A stretch of DNA of 64,000 nt from Ephemerocybe angulata (lineage: Eukaryota; Basidiomycota; Agaricomycetes; Agaricales; Psathyrellaceae): assembly GCA_013368325.1 (NCBI GenBank), contig JAACJK010000170.1, positions 248,001 to 312,000 on the forward strand. Reading direction: 5' to 3'. The notes beneath the pieces were generated by a model. That model was not told the DNA's origin. It searched no databases and worked only from the letters and a program-made list of their open reading frames with translations. Of this stretch, positions 1 to 11,600 are shown one piece after another; the stretch's first letter is position 1, and each line of letters begins with the position of its first letter. A program made the translations under genes and the position numbers.

Positions 1-120
1 ATCCACGACGTATATACTTTTCTTGGTCTTGCTGTCGCCTGGGTTGCACAAGCACCATCTTGTCGGTGACATTTCGAACGCCTAGCAAACTCTGTTTTCA
101 GTGCGCGAAAAGGAGGAGAC

Positions 121-930
121 TCAAGAATACACACCTATAGATCGCTCAGTGAGACTCGGATAGCAACTGTACACCGCATTGGCAGAGATGAAGTTCATGA
201 CAAATGTTGAATGAGCTGAGAATACGGGTGCAAGGGGCGAAGAGGAAGTGGACACAATGACATGGATGATCGATCCTTTGACTGAGTGACGCAGTGTGCG
301 AACGGCTTCAATGCAATTGTGGCCAGGCACGTCGTCGATGATGAGGGGGTGAACGGGTGTGTCGGGTACTGGGTCATAGCCTTTGGTGAATAGGAAAGAG
401 CATATTTCGTCCGCCTCCTGATTCGGGCAGAAGAAATCCAAGTTATTTGGGATCAACCCTGTGGGATGAACCAGTTCCAGAGCCAGAGACCCCGAGATAA
501 CAGTATTGGTTCTGTCAAGGATGAGGAGGACCGTATAGAGGGGGAGGTCGTAGGGTTCAATGAGGATGGTGAGGCGATGTCTTAGACATTTTAGAGCGTA
601 CACCCGAAAGGGCAGTGATACATTGCAGAAAGATACCACATCGGACAGGGAGAGAAACCCAAAAACGTGGATCTTCAGTTCGTTCGGCAGCTTCAACCAC
701 CCAGTGATGAACTGGTATTGACGACGTGTTTGGGCTTCGGGAATTCGATGCTCACTTGCTCCCTCATGGCAAGTGAGAGGGGCTACACTGTCAGACGTGT
801 CGGAAGACGAAGAAGGGTCACTGTTTGGAATATAAGACAATCGCGCAGGCTTATCATCTCGAGACAATGTACCGTGAAGCATCGTGAGGGACCACCGGAG
901 AACTATATCCGTGCGATTGGGTATGGACAT
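121..930 (-). CDS. F-box protein
   Basis: Single-exon open frame of 269 codons. An F-box lies at about residues 80-115 (LPNELKIHVFGFLSLSDVVS), the segment that in this family binds Skp1 in SCF ubiquitin ligases. The rest (residues 140-250) includes a patch reading SGSLALELVHPTG, a form seen in many uncharacterised Agaricomycete F-box proteins; no WD40 or LRR repeats are visible. The first Met is at residue 1, but a Met at residue 17 is an equally possible start. The target is unknown. It is transcribed divergently from the Helitron gene that starts at 1264, with about 330 bp between. F-box assignment is fairly secure; any specific role would be a guess. Confidence 0.75.
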   Translation of the reverse strand: MSIPNRTDIVLRWSLTMLHGTLSRDDKPARLSYIPNSDPSSSSDTSDSVAPLTCHEGASEHRIPEAQTRRQYQFITGWLKLPNELKIHVFGFLSLSDVVSFCNVSLPFRVYALKCLRHRLTILIEPYDLPLYTVLLILDRTNTVISGSLALELVHPTGLIPNNLDFFCPNQEADEICSFLFTKGYDPVPDTPVHPLIIDDVPGHNCIEAVRTLRHSVKGSIIHVIVSTSSSPLAPVFSAHSTFVMNFISANAVYSCYPSLTERSIGVYS

Positions 931-1263
931 CGAGTGGAGAAGTGGGACTAGACAGATGTATCAATGTGGTGGCTGCAATCAAAAGGATTGCGGGCGAACC
1001 GGGCGCGACAGGAGAAGTTGTTTTGGTCAGGCCGATGCATATTAACAGATGAGAAGCAAATGATGAAGAAAGAGGCAAACAGAAGCGATTATTTGAGAGG
1101 AGAGAACCGAATCATACTGAGACTTGAAGGAGGAGTAGAGGAGCGTTGAACCTAGAAAAGGGGCGAACACCCCGATCAATTGATTATATAATGCTTTGGT
1201 CTCGAAATTTGCTCTGCCTCCTCGCTTCATACCACCGCCGGCGCTCCTTTCATACCTACCTCA
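931..1263 (+). promoter_or_regulatory. Intergenic region with TATA-like box before H1
   Basis: Divergent intergenic stretch between the F-box gene and H1. A TATA-like run (gattatataatg) lies near 1182-1193, about 75 bp upstream of the H1 ATG, a usual distance for a fungal core promoter. No gene is visible. H1's own 5' terminus is not recognisable by eye; Helitron 5' ends carry only a TC dinucleotide as signature. Confidence 0.35.
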
Positions 1264-4200
1264 ATGCCAGCGCTATTAAACCCACCTTCCGCGTTCTACG
1301 CGGCATCAACTGTGACCTCCGCCAGTATGGCGGCATCTATAGTGAGGTCGACGACCTCGTTAGGCGTCGCCTATCAGACCAGCTTTGATAGAACTCCTCG
1401 TTCGCGTGCTCTCATAGGGGGCGGACGCCGGAGCGGTACTGTAACCTTGCAAGAGCTTGAAGGAATCCTTGATCCTGAGGGGGAATTTTTGGATATCAAA
1501 CATGCAGAGTACGTTCTGAAGAGCTATCTCCCTATTACTAAGATCAATAGAGAAGCCGAACGACTGAGAGACAACCTCGTTTGCAAGCTGCCCCTCACAG
1601 TCCTCTGTCAGAAGTTGGGTGTACAGGAACTACGAGATCTGTGCCTGCTCCATGCCGATTTGCCCAAAGTGACTACTCGACATGTGCGGGACGCGGTCAT
1701 CGACCTTCTGCTGCGACACAAGTGCACAGAACAATGCGAGGTGTCCTACTCAGTTCTCGCACCTTTGACCTTGAAAGCCAGACCCAACGCATACGCAGGC
1801 TTATTGGAGATAGATTCGCCTGTATTTGCTGAGTGTATCAAAATCCTTCCTCACGAGGCCCTGCGTCCATTTCTAACAGAAGAACAAGTAGGTTCAACCC
1901 AGGTGGGCTTCAAGGTGAAGCGAGTGTTGCGGTCCGGTGCTGTAGCTATGGACCCTGGCGTCTTCACCCTCAAGAACATTCCCCTAACAATATTGGCGAA
2001 GTACATGCCCATTCAAGCTATGCGGTCGATAGGAGCCCATCATGGGTTGAATATCCCAGGAAGTTGGGTCAGAGAAAAATGTATCCAGGCTCTACAGCAG
2101 CACAGGTGCGAGCGGTGCGTGTCGCTGCACTTCGTTTTGGCGCCTGTTAATCGAACTAAACCCTGTGCACCTTCTCATACTGGTTCTTGGGTAGACATGT
2201 CAGACGAACCGATCCTGTGGGATGCTGAAGTATCGGTTCCAACAGACGTCTACCCTCCGAAGCCTATTACAATCCACGACATCGCGACAGCCATGAAAGG
2301 ATATTGTGCCGAATTGACCCCAGAAGCGATCGAGGAGTCGGGATGCTGCGTGTGCGCACAATTAACCAAGCGAAGTAGTCTGATACCCTTCAGCGAGGCG
2401 AATTACACTGATCTCAGTTTCCTTGAGCAACACGGCTGCACACGTCAAGAACGCAATTCACTCAAAGACCCGATTCTTGAGATAGAAGGCCCAATCATCG
2501 ACAGATCCCTTAGCGAGATATGCCCTGCATGCCATGAGTCACTCAAGCGGGGTAAGCGGCCGAAGATGGCGCTCGCGAACTCGCTTTGGCTGGGCCACGT
2601 CCCCGACTGTCTGAAGGACCTTACCCTCGCGGAGTGCGCGCTTATATCACGAGTGAGATACAACCGGTGTGTCGTTCGAGTCTCTCAAGGCCATGCGAAG
2701 ATGGTGGCTAACGTGATTTCCTTTGAACACCCATCGAAGAAGATCTACGAGCGACTACCCATGGATAAAGATGAACTGTCTGAAGTCCTATCCATCACCT
2801 ACACAGGTGTAGAACCTCCAAGCGACGGAGACCTAAGGCGAACACCAGTACTCGTTCGCCGAGATAAAGTACGGGCCGCCTTGGAATGGTTAAAGCTTAA
2901 CAATAAAGAATATACAGATCTTTCCATCGACTATGAAACCCTGGAGACGTATGACCTTGAAAAAGTCCCCATTGGAATACTAAGGAGAGATATTGTGCGC
3001 GGCGAGGGTAATGTCCTTGCTTCGGAGAAGAGCGTATTCGATACCGAAGTCGAACAGGGAACTTCGGAAGGGCCTTGCCCCTTCTCGGTGAGTGGTCTAA
3101 CAGGAGAGCGGCACGGGAAGATGACGACAAGCCAAAGGAAGGTTGCCGCACTCCAACACTTGAAGAATGGGGGGAAGTCGCTCGCAGTTGGACATGCTTC
3201 AAAGCCCGAGTCGATCTACAACAACCCGAGCCTCTATCCACAAATGTATCCGTGGCTCTTCCCTTATGGCTATGGCGGGATCGACCAAGACGCGCACTCT
3301 TCCCTGATCTCACGAGAAAATCACATCGAGTGGCTCGTGATGTACTACGATAAACGATTCCAAGTCGAATCAGGTTTTCTTATAGTTGCTTTAAACCACA
3401 GATTAATACAACAAAGTTCTACAGGAAGCTTTATTGCGATGAAACGCGGGAACTTCGGCCGTGCTGCTGAAGCGATTGACAAGATAGACGCTGGAGTGCT
3501 CTTGACTATATCGGAACGACTCAAAAATGGCGGCCGCTTTTTCCCCCTAACCCCTGAAGAAAGGAAGTGTGCAGTACTCATGGACCAGGTAGACGTGGTC
3601 GGTGGACATATCGATGGATCTCTCGCTCGAAAAAAATACCAACGTGGGGAGATATGGTCTCTAATCAATTTTATGAATGCTCCAGCTTGGTTTATCACTA
3701 TTTCACCTGCAGACTCTAAGCACCCTTTGTGCGTACACTGGGCATCTCGGGACATTGAATTCAAGCCCGAGATCAAGTCTTACAGTGAACGGCAACACCT
3801 TATCACAAGAAACCCAGTGGCATGTGCTAGATTCTTTCATCACCTTGTCCAATTGTTTATCAAGCACATCTGTGGTTGGAAAGATGACGGCCCTGAACAC
3901 GGTTTATTCGGCAAGCCATCCGGTTACTACAGCACAGTGGAGGAACAAGGAAGGAAGACGCTTCATCTGCATTTTCTGCTATGGCTACAGAGTCAATTGC
4001 CCCTTCACGTCGTCCGCGAACGTCTTATGTCCGAAGATTCCGAGTTTATGCGAGAGCTCACCGAGTATATCGAAAGCGCATTCATAGGCCAGTTCATGAC
4101 AGGCTCCAAAGACGAAGTCGATGCGCGAGTTCCCCGTGTTCCTGAATTCGAAGAGAAGGGCATCCATACCATCCTAGTGGACAACAAAAATGTTCCGGAA

Positions 4201-7200
4201 GGCTATAAAGACCCTACCCTAACTCTCCCAGAGGCTCCTCCAAACGAATTCTGTGCCGATCCAGAAGCATGCCGGTGCCAGGACTGCAATTCCGTGTTGG
4301 CGTGGTACGAACGCTTCAAAATGACCGTTGACGACATTCTCATTCGGTCCAACGTACATTCTTGTTTTGGGAGAAAGGATAACAAAGGCGGCAAAGGCGG
4401 AAAGAAGAAGGATGAGATCAAGGTCCCGAAGGCGCACGCAACAGGCAAAGGGTGCATCAACAAGGACGGTGTATGTACAGCGCGTTTCCCGAGAGAGGTT
4501 TTCATGGCGACCGTCGTAGATCCTAAAACAGGTCATTTAAATATCAAGAAGCAGGAATCAAGCATAAACGATGTGAGCCCTACCGTAACGGCAACGAATA
4601 GATGCAATACCGATGCCCGGTGCCTCCTGTCTGGGACATCTGTGAAGGCCGTGGTAGGGTACGTTACAGACTACATTACGAAAGGATGGCTTAAAACTCA
4701 CCAAATATTCGCCGCCATGTACGAGTCGTACTCCAAGAATGAAAGTGTCCTAGACAAGTCAAAAGAGACTAAGCCTGGAAACGGAGCTAGGCAGATGATA
4801 ATGAAAGTAGTCAATTCTTTGAGCTCGAAAATGGAGATTGGAGCCCCAATGGCGGCTCTTTACCTTCTGAAAAATCCCGATCACTATACCAGTCATCAGT
4901 TTGTGCCTTTCTACTGGAAAAATTACATGAGTTACGTCCAGGGGCAATGGAAAGAACTAATGGACTTGGCAGAACCAGATGAAAATGACGGACCAACGGG
5001 GCCAGAAGACGTAGGAATATCGAGGACGAACCTTCCTCTAGGTGCTGCTGCTGTTGAGGAAACGAAACGAGCGGTGGTTGATGAGCTTGGATGGGCACTT
5101 GATGACGACACGCGCGACGTGAAGGAGGAGGAGACAGAAGAGGATGTGATCATGATGCGCAGTCAGGCGCCAGACCCTTTGGACGTAAAATTTGAAGAGG
5201 ATGGTAATCCGCACGATGGAGATGGAGATGGAGACGCACCTAGTGACGATATGTTCCCTCCACAGCATTCAGGTGACCAGTCGGAGACAGTTCGCATCTC
5301 TCGTTCAAACGGGCGCTACACGGCAAAGTCTAACACAGACGACTATCGCTACCGACCTGCACAAATGGAGCATATCAGTCTCTACGAGTGGGTCCAGTGT
5401 TCCATAAAACACCCACTACGAGCGTCGCGAAACCCCCGGCGAGACTTGCGATGGGTCCGCTTTCTCGAAGACCATCCTCAATCCGATTCGCATGCCGTCG
5501 CGCTCGACCCTGAGCGGCGCACTCGGTTTGTTCCCCATTTCATCGGCCCTTCGTTACCTCGTCGCGATGCGGGTGACAAAGAGGAATATTGTTGCGCCAT
5601 GTTGACGTTGTTCAAACCATGGCGCACTGGAATTGACCTGCGATCTGCGGATTTCACATGGGAAGAGACCTTTGATCAGTTCGAGTTCACGGAAAGACAA
5701 AAAGAATTGATGAACAACTTCAACATGAGATACGAATGTTACGACGCGAGAGATGACTTCGGCGCTTTGATAAAGGCTGCTGGTGGTGCTCTCGGCGGTG
5801 GAGAACAAGGTGACGAAACCGACGAAGACGAGGACGATGTCTACGCGGATAATGGTGAGAACGAGGAAGACAATGATTCGGCCTTCATTCAAATGGGTTG
5901 GCAGATGGAGAACTTACAGGTAAGTAACACAGAGATGAACGTTGCACTCAAACAAGCCGGTTGGAAAAGCGAGGGGAAGCCGAGTGGGAAGCCTCTGGGA
6001 CTCCCACGTATAGCTATCGACTCAGGGTTACGGTCTGCCGCATGGAATAACATCATAAAGGTTGAGAAAATGAGGGCTTGGAGGCGCAAAATTGGCTTAA
6101 TGGGGTCTGGAAAACAAGAGGACGTCAGCCACAGTCCAACTCACTCCGAAGGGGGCGAGATTAAAAACGACGCCTACGTCGTTCCGGGCTCCTACATCTC
6201 GAAGGACTTCAAACCTCTCCAGGAGAAATGGTCCGACGTTATGACCCGAGTGATCGCGGAATTCAAACTGAACGAGGGGCAAGAAAAAGCCTTCAGGATC
6301 GTCGCCAACCACTCGTGCTGTATCGTCCCGGAACAGCTTCTGATGCACTTAGGGGGAATGGGAGGGACGGGAAAGTCCACCGTTATCAGAGCACTGTGCA
6401 AGTTCTTCGAAGAACGAAAAGAGTCTTACCGGTTCGTTCTCCTGGGGCCAACAGGAACCTCGGCTGCTCTTATTGGAGGCTCTACATACCACTCTTTCTT
6501 GGGTATTAATACAAAGAAATCTACAGGAGGGTCAGCTGCAATAGTTGAAGAAGTACGCGAGAGACTCACAGGGGTTGGCTATGTGCTGATTGATGAGCAC
6601 TCAATGCTGGATTGCCGAGCTTTGTGCGCCATAAGCGCCCGGTGCTGCGAAGCGGTAGGCGCTTTTGAGAAACCGTTTGGAGGATTGAGCGTCATCCTTT
6701 CGGGTGACTTCGCTCAACTTCCCCCAGTAATCGGCCAATCGCTGTATAGTCGAAATGTGGAGATGAATCAGACAGCCAGACAGAAAATATGGGAGCAAGA
6801 AAATACCATTGGGAAGCATATTTGGCTCCAGTTCACGACGGCCGTCATTCTGACAGAGAATATGAGACAAATCGCAAATGACCCGACAGAAGTCGCCTTC
6901 CGAAAAGCACTTAGGAACCTCCGGTGGAGAGATTGCGATGAGGATGATATAGCACTAATCAGGAGTAGGATTGCAGGAAGGACGCCAGGTCTATCAGTTA
7001 GCGAGGACGGCTTCAAGGATGTGTCTATCATTACCGCGCGTAATAAAGATAAAGACCAGATAAACTGGAAGAATAGCGCAAGGTTCGCGACAGAGGCTGG
7101 TGAGACGCTAGAAGATTTCTACTCAATCGACAGTTGCAGTAGCGCAGAACCAAAAAGGACTAACCCGAAAAAGCCCCGACGGCTGTACTGCACGGCGAGA

Positions 7201-8553
7201 TCTATCTCGAGGTCGATGCAGGTTGCGCTTTGGGGCCAACCGCCTTCCACGAGTGAGCAGATACCGGGTAAGCTCAGTATCTGTAGGGGTATGCCAGTCT
7301 TGATTCGCTACAATGAAGCGACAGAGCTATGCATCACAAGGGGTCAAGAAGCCCGAATAGTAGGATGGACGGCTCACAAAATACCTAAGTGGCAAGGTAG
7401 AAAATGCCTAGAAACGCTCTACGTTGAGCTAATCAATCCACCGCACACCGTTAACCTTCCGCACCTCCCGAAAAACGTGGTTCCACTCACCCGAAACTCG
7501 GAGTCCATTGAAGCTCAGCTTCCCAGTGATGAGTACTTCTGCATTTCCCGTTCCCAGATACCAATCCTCCCAAACTTCTCTATGACCGACTATTCATCTC
7601 AGGGGAAAACAAGGGAGTGGAATGTCGTCGACCTGGCCGAATGTCGGTCGTTTCAAGGGGCGTACACATGCCTTTCTCGGGGTACAAGCCTTTCGCGGAC
7701 ACTCATTATTCGTGACTTCCCGGATACGCTTCTCACAGGTGGTTTAGATGGCGCTCTGAGGCAAGAATTTCGTGAATTGGACTACCTCACACAAATTACA
7801 GACCTACGGTACCGTGGTATACTTCCTGAAGGGATAGTCCAAGTTACACGCTGGGACACAATCCGTGCCTATCGCCTTTGGAAAAAGACAGCTGGGTTAG
7901 ATGTAAAGGACGCCCCGGCGCTGGACGAAAGCGACGACGTGGCGCCACCTGAAGAGAAGATTACATACGAGATTAATACCATAGCAGCGACTGGTAAGCG
8001 AAAAGAGAGAGAACTCACCGAGAAGAGTCGGCCAAGTAAAAAGCGCAAGGTCCGTTCTGAGATTCCCATTATTGCTAACGCCGCCTGGATATCACCACCT
8101 GGCTCGGTGTGGGACGGGGAAGACTGGAGTTGTGCCTACGATACGTGGACCTTCATTCTCCACTGCGTCTGGATGAGCGACAGAGTTAAGTGGTCGCGAG
8201 TCTTGAAAGGGTACAGCACGGTAATAAATGCGATGATTGAAGGGTTTGAGGGGATGCCGCAAAAGGACCCAGAGACAGAGCTATGCGAAGTTAGGGATAC
8301 ATGGCGAAAGGTTCTGCGTGAGACTTACCCCATAGATTACAGCAGCGTCCATGGCGCTGACATCGTTTCTATGAGCGAGCACCTATTGGGATCGCCGTAC
8401 CAAGGCAATAGGGTGAAGATTGTCTGTAGTCAGTGTGGCGACACCTCGACTCAATACACAGACGTACCTGCGACAATCTCGGCCTTTAACGCAGTGAGAG
8501 AGGCCATGTCCATACAAGACTACTTGCGCAGTGGCCGTCGCAATGCGCGGCTT
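1264..8553 (+). pseudogene. Helitron-type Rep/PIF1 helicase H1, 5' part (2430 codons)
   Basis: Rolling-circle transposase-helicase. Domains in order: two tandem Cys-rich SAP-like modules (about residues 100-170 and 235-300; each starts LPLTVL/IPLTIL and ends with a CxxC-type pair); a DUF6570-type region (about 355-560); a Helitron-like N / HUH domain with HLH in TLHLHFLLWL near residue 900; the paired tyrosines of the Y2 motif in YVTDYITKG near 1132; an acidic linker; a PIF1-type SF1B helicase with Walker A GGMGGTGKS near 1699, Walker B LIDEHSM near 1774, GDFAQLPP near 1814 and a late motif DYSSQGKT near 2108. A USP-like protease domain starts with WSCAYDTW near 2289. The frame is cut after the CTT codon at 8551-8553 by a TIR insertion and read-through ends at 8616. 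The missing C-terminus is at 28119-28523 in the same frame. Apart from the insertion no frameshift is seen, suggesting a recent break. Confidence 0.9.
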
Positions 8554-8567
8554 GTTACGAGTCCGTA
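8554..8567 (+). repeat. Left terminal inverted repeat
   Basis: Fourteen bases, GTTACGAGTCCGTA, matching the reverse complement of 28102-28115 exactly. Homology between the two ends stops after base 14. The preceding CTT (8551-8553) is the target duplication. Confidence 0.82.
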
Positions 8568-8622
8568 TTCAGGTTTTGACTCTAATCGACAACAATCTAA
8601 CTCATTTTTGGTGTAAAGCATT

Positions 8623-11600
8623 TCATAGCTTAGGAATATAGATAGCTGATTGCACATTCTTGTTCCCTTTATGCTTAAGGTCACCTAGTGCAAATATTAT
8701 ACCCTCATACTCTGCTTGCCCACCATTGACCATGCCATCATGGTACCAGACTTGGTCTCCTTTGATTATCCGAGAAGTAAAATGTGATCCTCCATAGTAT
8801 ATAATGCCTGCCAATATATACTCTTGTACCTCTCCACCTTCAGTTGGTATCTTGAGCAAAGTTGATATTTGCATGTGCTCATGTCTATCAAACGCTACCC
8901 ATACTATGTGACTTGCATTGCTTAATAGCCTGATTCTAGATGTAAGCTGTCTATTGCAAATTTGGCACTGCAAGTCTTCCTGAACATTAGCAAATAAATG
9001 TGGAGTTAGCCATGTCTGGATAGATGAACCTTCATCATCTGCATTAAGTTGAAGGTTTGCTGTATGCATATAACCCCGTCTTCTATCAGGTTCAGCACAA
9101 TGATCACAAAGTTGGGGTATCTTGTATACTGGGTTTTCAAATACAAACATAGAGTCGATTAGATTGATAACACTGGTATAGTTTCCCAGATGAAACAAAT
9201 CTGGAGATAAGTGTGCCATACTCTGTCTCCAATTCTCACATGCTGCTTCAAGTGTACCTCTTTTGGTGCGATATTCCTCAAATCCTATTGCTAATGCCTC
9301 AGTAGTCTCTGGAATCTGTACCGATGCAAAATAAGCAGACCATTGCTGAGGATTAGTGATCCATATAGCATACAAAATGCAAAGCATTGAGTCATAAGCA
9401 CAACTATTATTTTGCCACTGTGATCCAGGAAGAGAGATATCTTGAATAGTGGTAGGCTGAGTCTGCATGTCTATCATATCAACATCATTTACAAAATCTC
9501 TACCTGTATCATCAAGTTTTAGCTTTTTGAATCTATCTTCATCACTAATATCATTGGGCATAGACTTACGCTTAAGACTATTTGAGCCTACTGCAGGTAC
9601 AAATGCCTTAAAAGGATCCAAATTTTTGGAGCTAGCTACATTCTTTGTGCGTTTTTGATCTTCTTTTACAATTTGCCACTCTAAGTGCGGGTTGTCATCT
9701 ACAGCCCAGGGCTTGTCATTATTCCACCTTAGAGATTTATGGATACTTTTAGGCACATAACACTCGCCTTTCCACTTGCGGAATGATGCAATCAATTCTT
9801 TTCTGTGGATGCCAAAAATCTCAACAGGCAGTAAACCCTTATACCGCATATCAGTTATCTCATGAAGTAAGGCCAACTCTCTGAACTCTTGGCGCTGCCT
9901 GCCTGATATCCCATTCATAACAATACTTGGTGAAAAATCTCGTAGCAATAATGTCCCTTCTGCTGATGTTCCACGCGATAATGCTGTATACATTGAGTGA
10001 TGTGTTCTGCAAGCTTGGAGATCAACTACGTTAAATTCTCTTGTCTTTCCTTGAGAAGCAAAGTCAGTCATTGCAAAATTGGGTAACATATCGACTTGGG
10101 TACGGTCAATCAAAACTTTTGTGCCACCCCGCAGTGAACAGACAAGTTGGTGTGTAGTTGTTGGTAGTATAGGAACAACATTTTCTGGTAATCCTCTCAG
10201 ATTGATTTTTGATGGTGGATTGACCAATTCCACAAAGACAGTTTCAAGAACAGATTGACCTTTAGAGCCTACTGTAGACTGCCAGCTATGAATGAAACCT
10301 TCTTGCCCATTTGTAATTCCTAGCTCAGTTGCACTATTATTACGTATCAAAACAGGCAGGCCGATGCATATACCCAATCTTCCAGGTACATGTTTGTCAG
10401 TAGTAGAGGGAATCTGATACCATAAGTCTCTTTGCATAGCTTCATTGATAATATGTGCAGTGCTCTTGCCTTTGAGTCTACACCTAGTTGATTCACCAGA
10501 CTCTATAGATATATGATCTTCTGAATAGAAATACACAAGCTCCTGATTTGATTCAGTTGCAAATCGTTTTGATCCAATATCATTCATTGTATCTTTCAGA
10601 AGGTTACGAGTAGTGATAACTGAGACATTTCTAAATTCAGGACTACAGATTGAAGATCGACCACTTAAAATTGATGAAATACGTGAGCGCAAGAACTTGA
10701 TATCATCCCATGTGCATGCTTTATACCGCATATTCTCTAACATTGTACGAAAAGCCTCATCACCTGGCTTTACCTGCCGCATGTTTTCTGTAAGCATAAC
10801 TACAGTGGTAAACTCGTGCCATATGCATTGGCCAATTAACTCCTTTTGCTTATTCGGATTAGTAGAAGAATACTCGATGCGTCCATACAAAGATGCTGCC
10901 TCGCCTCCTACTACAGGAGGCAATTGAGCAAAATCACCAACTAAAATCATGTTAAGTCCACCAAAGCTTTCATCTGGATTATTAAGAGTGTGGCATAAAC
11001 GTTCACTAATACGGTAAATATCACGACAACTGAGCATAGAGACTTCATCAAAAAATATGTACTCAACGCCAGTTAGTCGATCTTTGATAGATGCTAAGTT
11101 GGTCTTGCTAGTTTTATCATTTATGCCAAATGCTGTATGATAGGTCATACCACCTAGTAAAGCTGCAGCACTCCCAGTAGGTGCAACAACTATAAGTTTA
11201 TAAGACTCTTTGCGTAGTCTAAAGAAGAACGATAATGCTTTTAAAACCTGTGATTTGCCAGTCCCACCCATTCCTCCAATATACATGTGTAGCACCTCAG
11301 AATATGGATCAGCTGCATGATTAGCTACAATGCGAAAAGCTTTCTCTTGTTCGTAATTGAGACTAAATTGATTTATACTTTCATTGACAAATGTCTGATG
11401 CTCTTCTTCATTGAGTGAAAAACTTTTCAGTAAGTATGACTTATCTGCAATGAACACATTGCCATCTAGTTTGCACCTTTTCTGAAGGTCTTTTTTACTT
11501 TCACAAGTTGTAGGCATTTGCGTAGCTCGAGCATCCATAATCTCTACTCGTTTATTCTGCACAAGTGCTTTCCAATGCGAAGGTGGCATCTTAGATGGAT

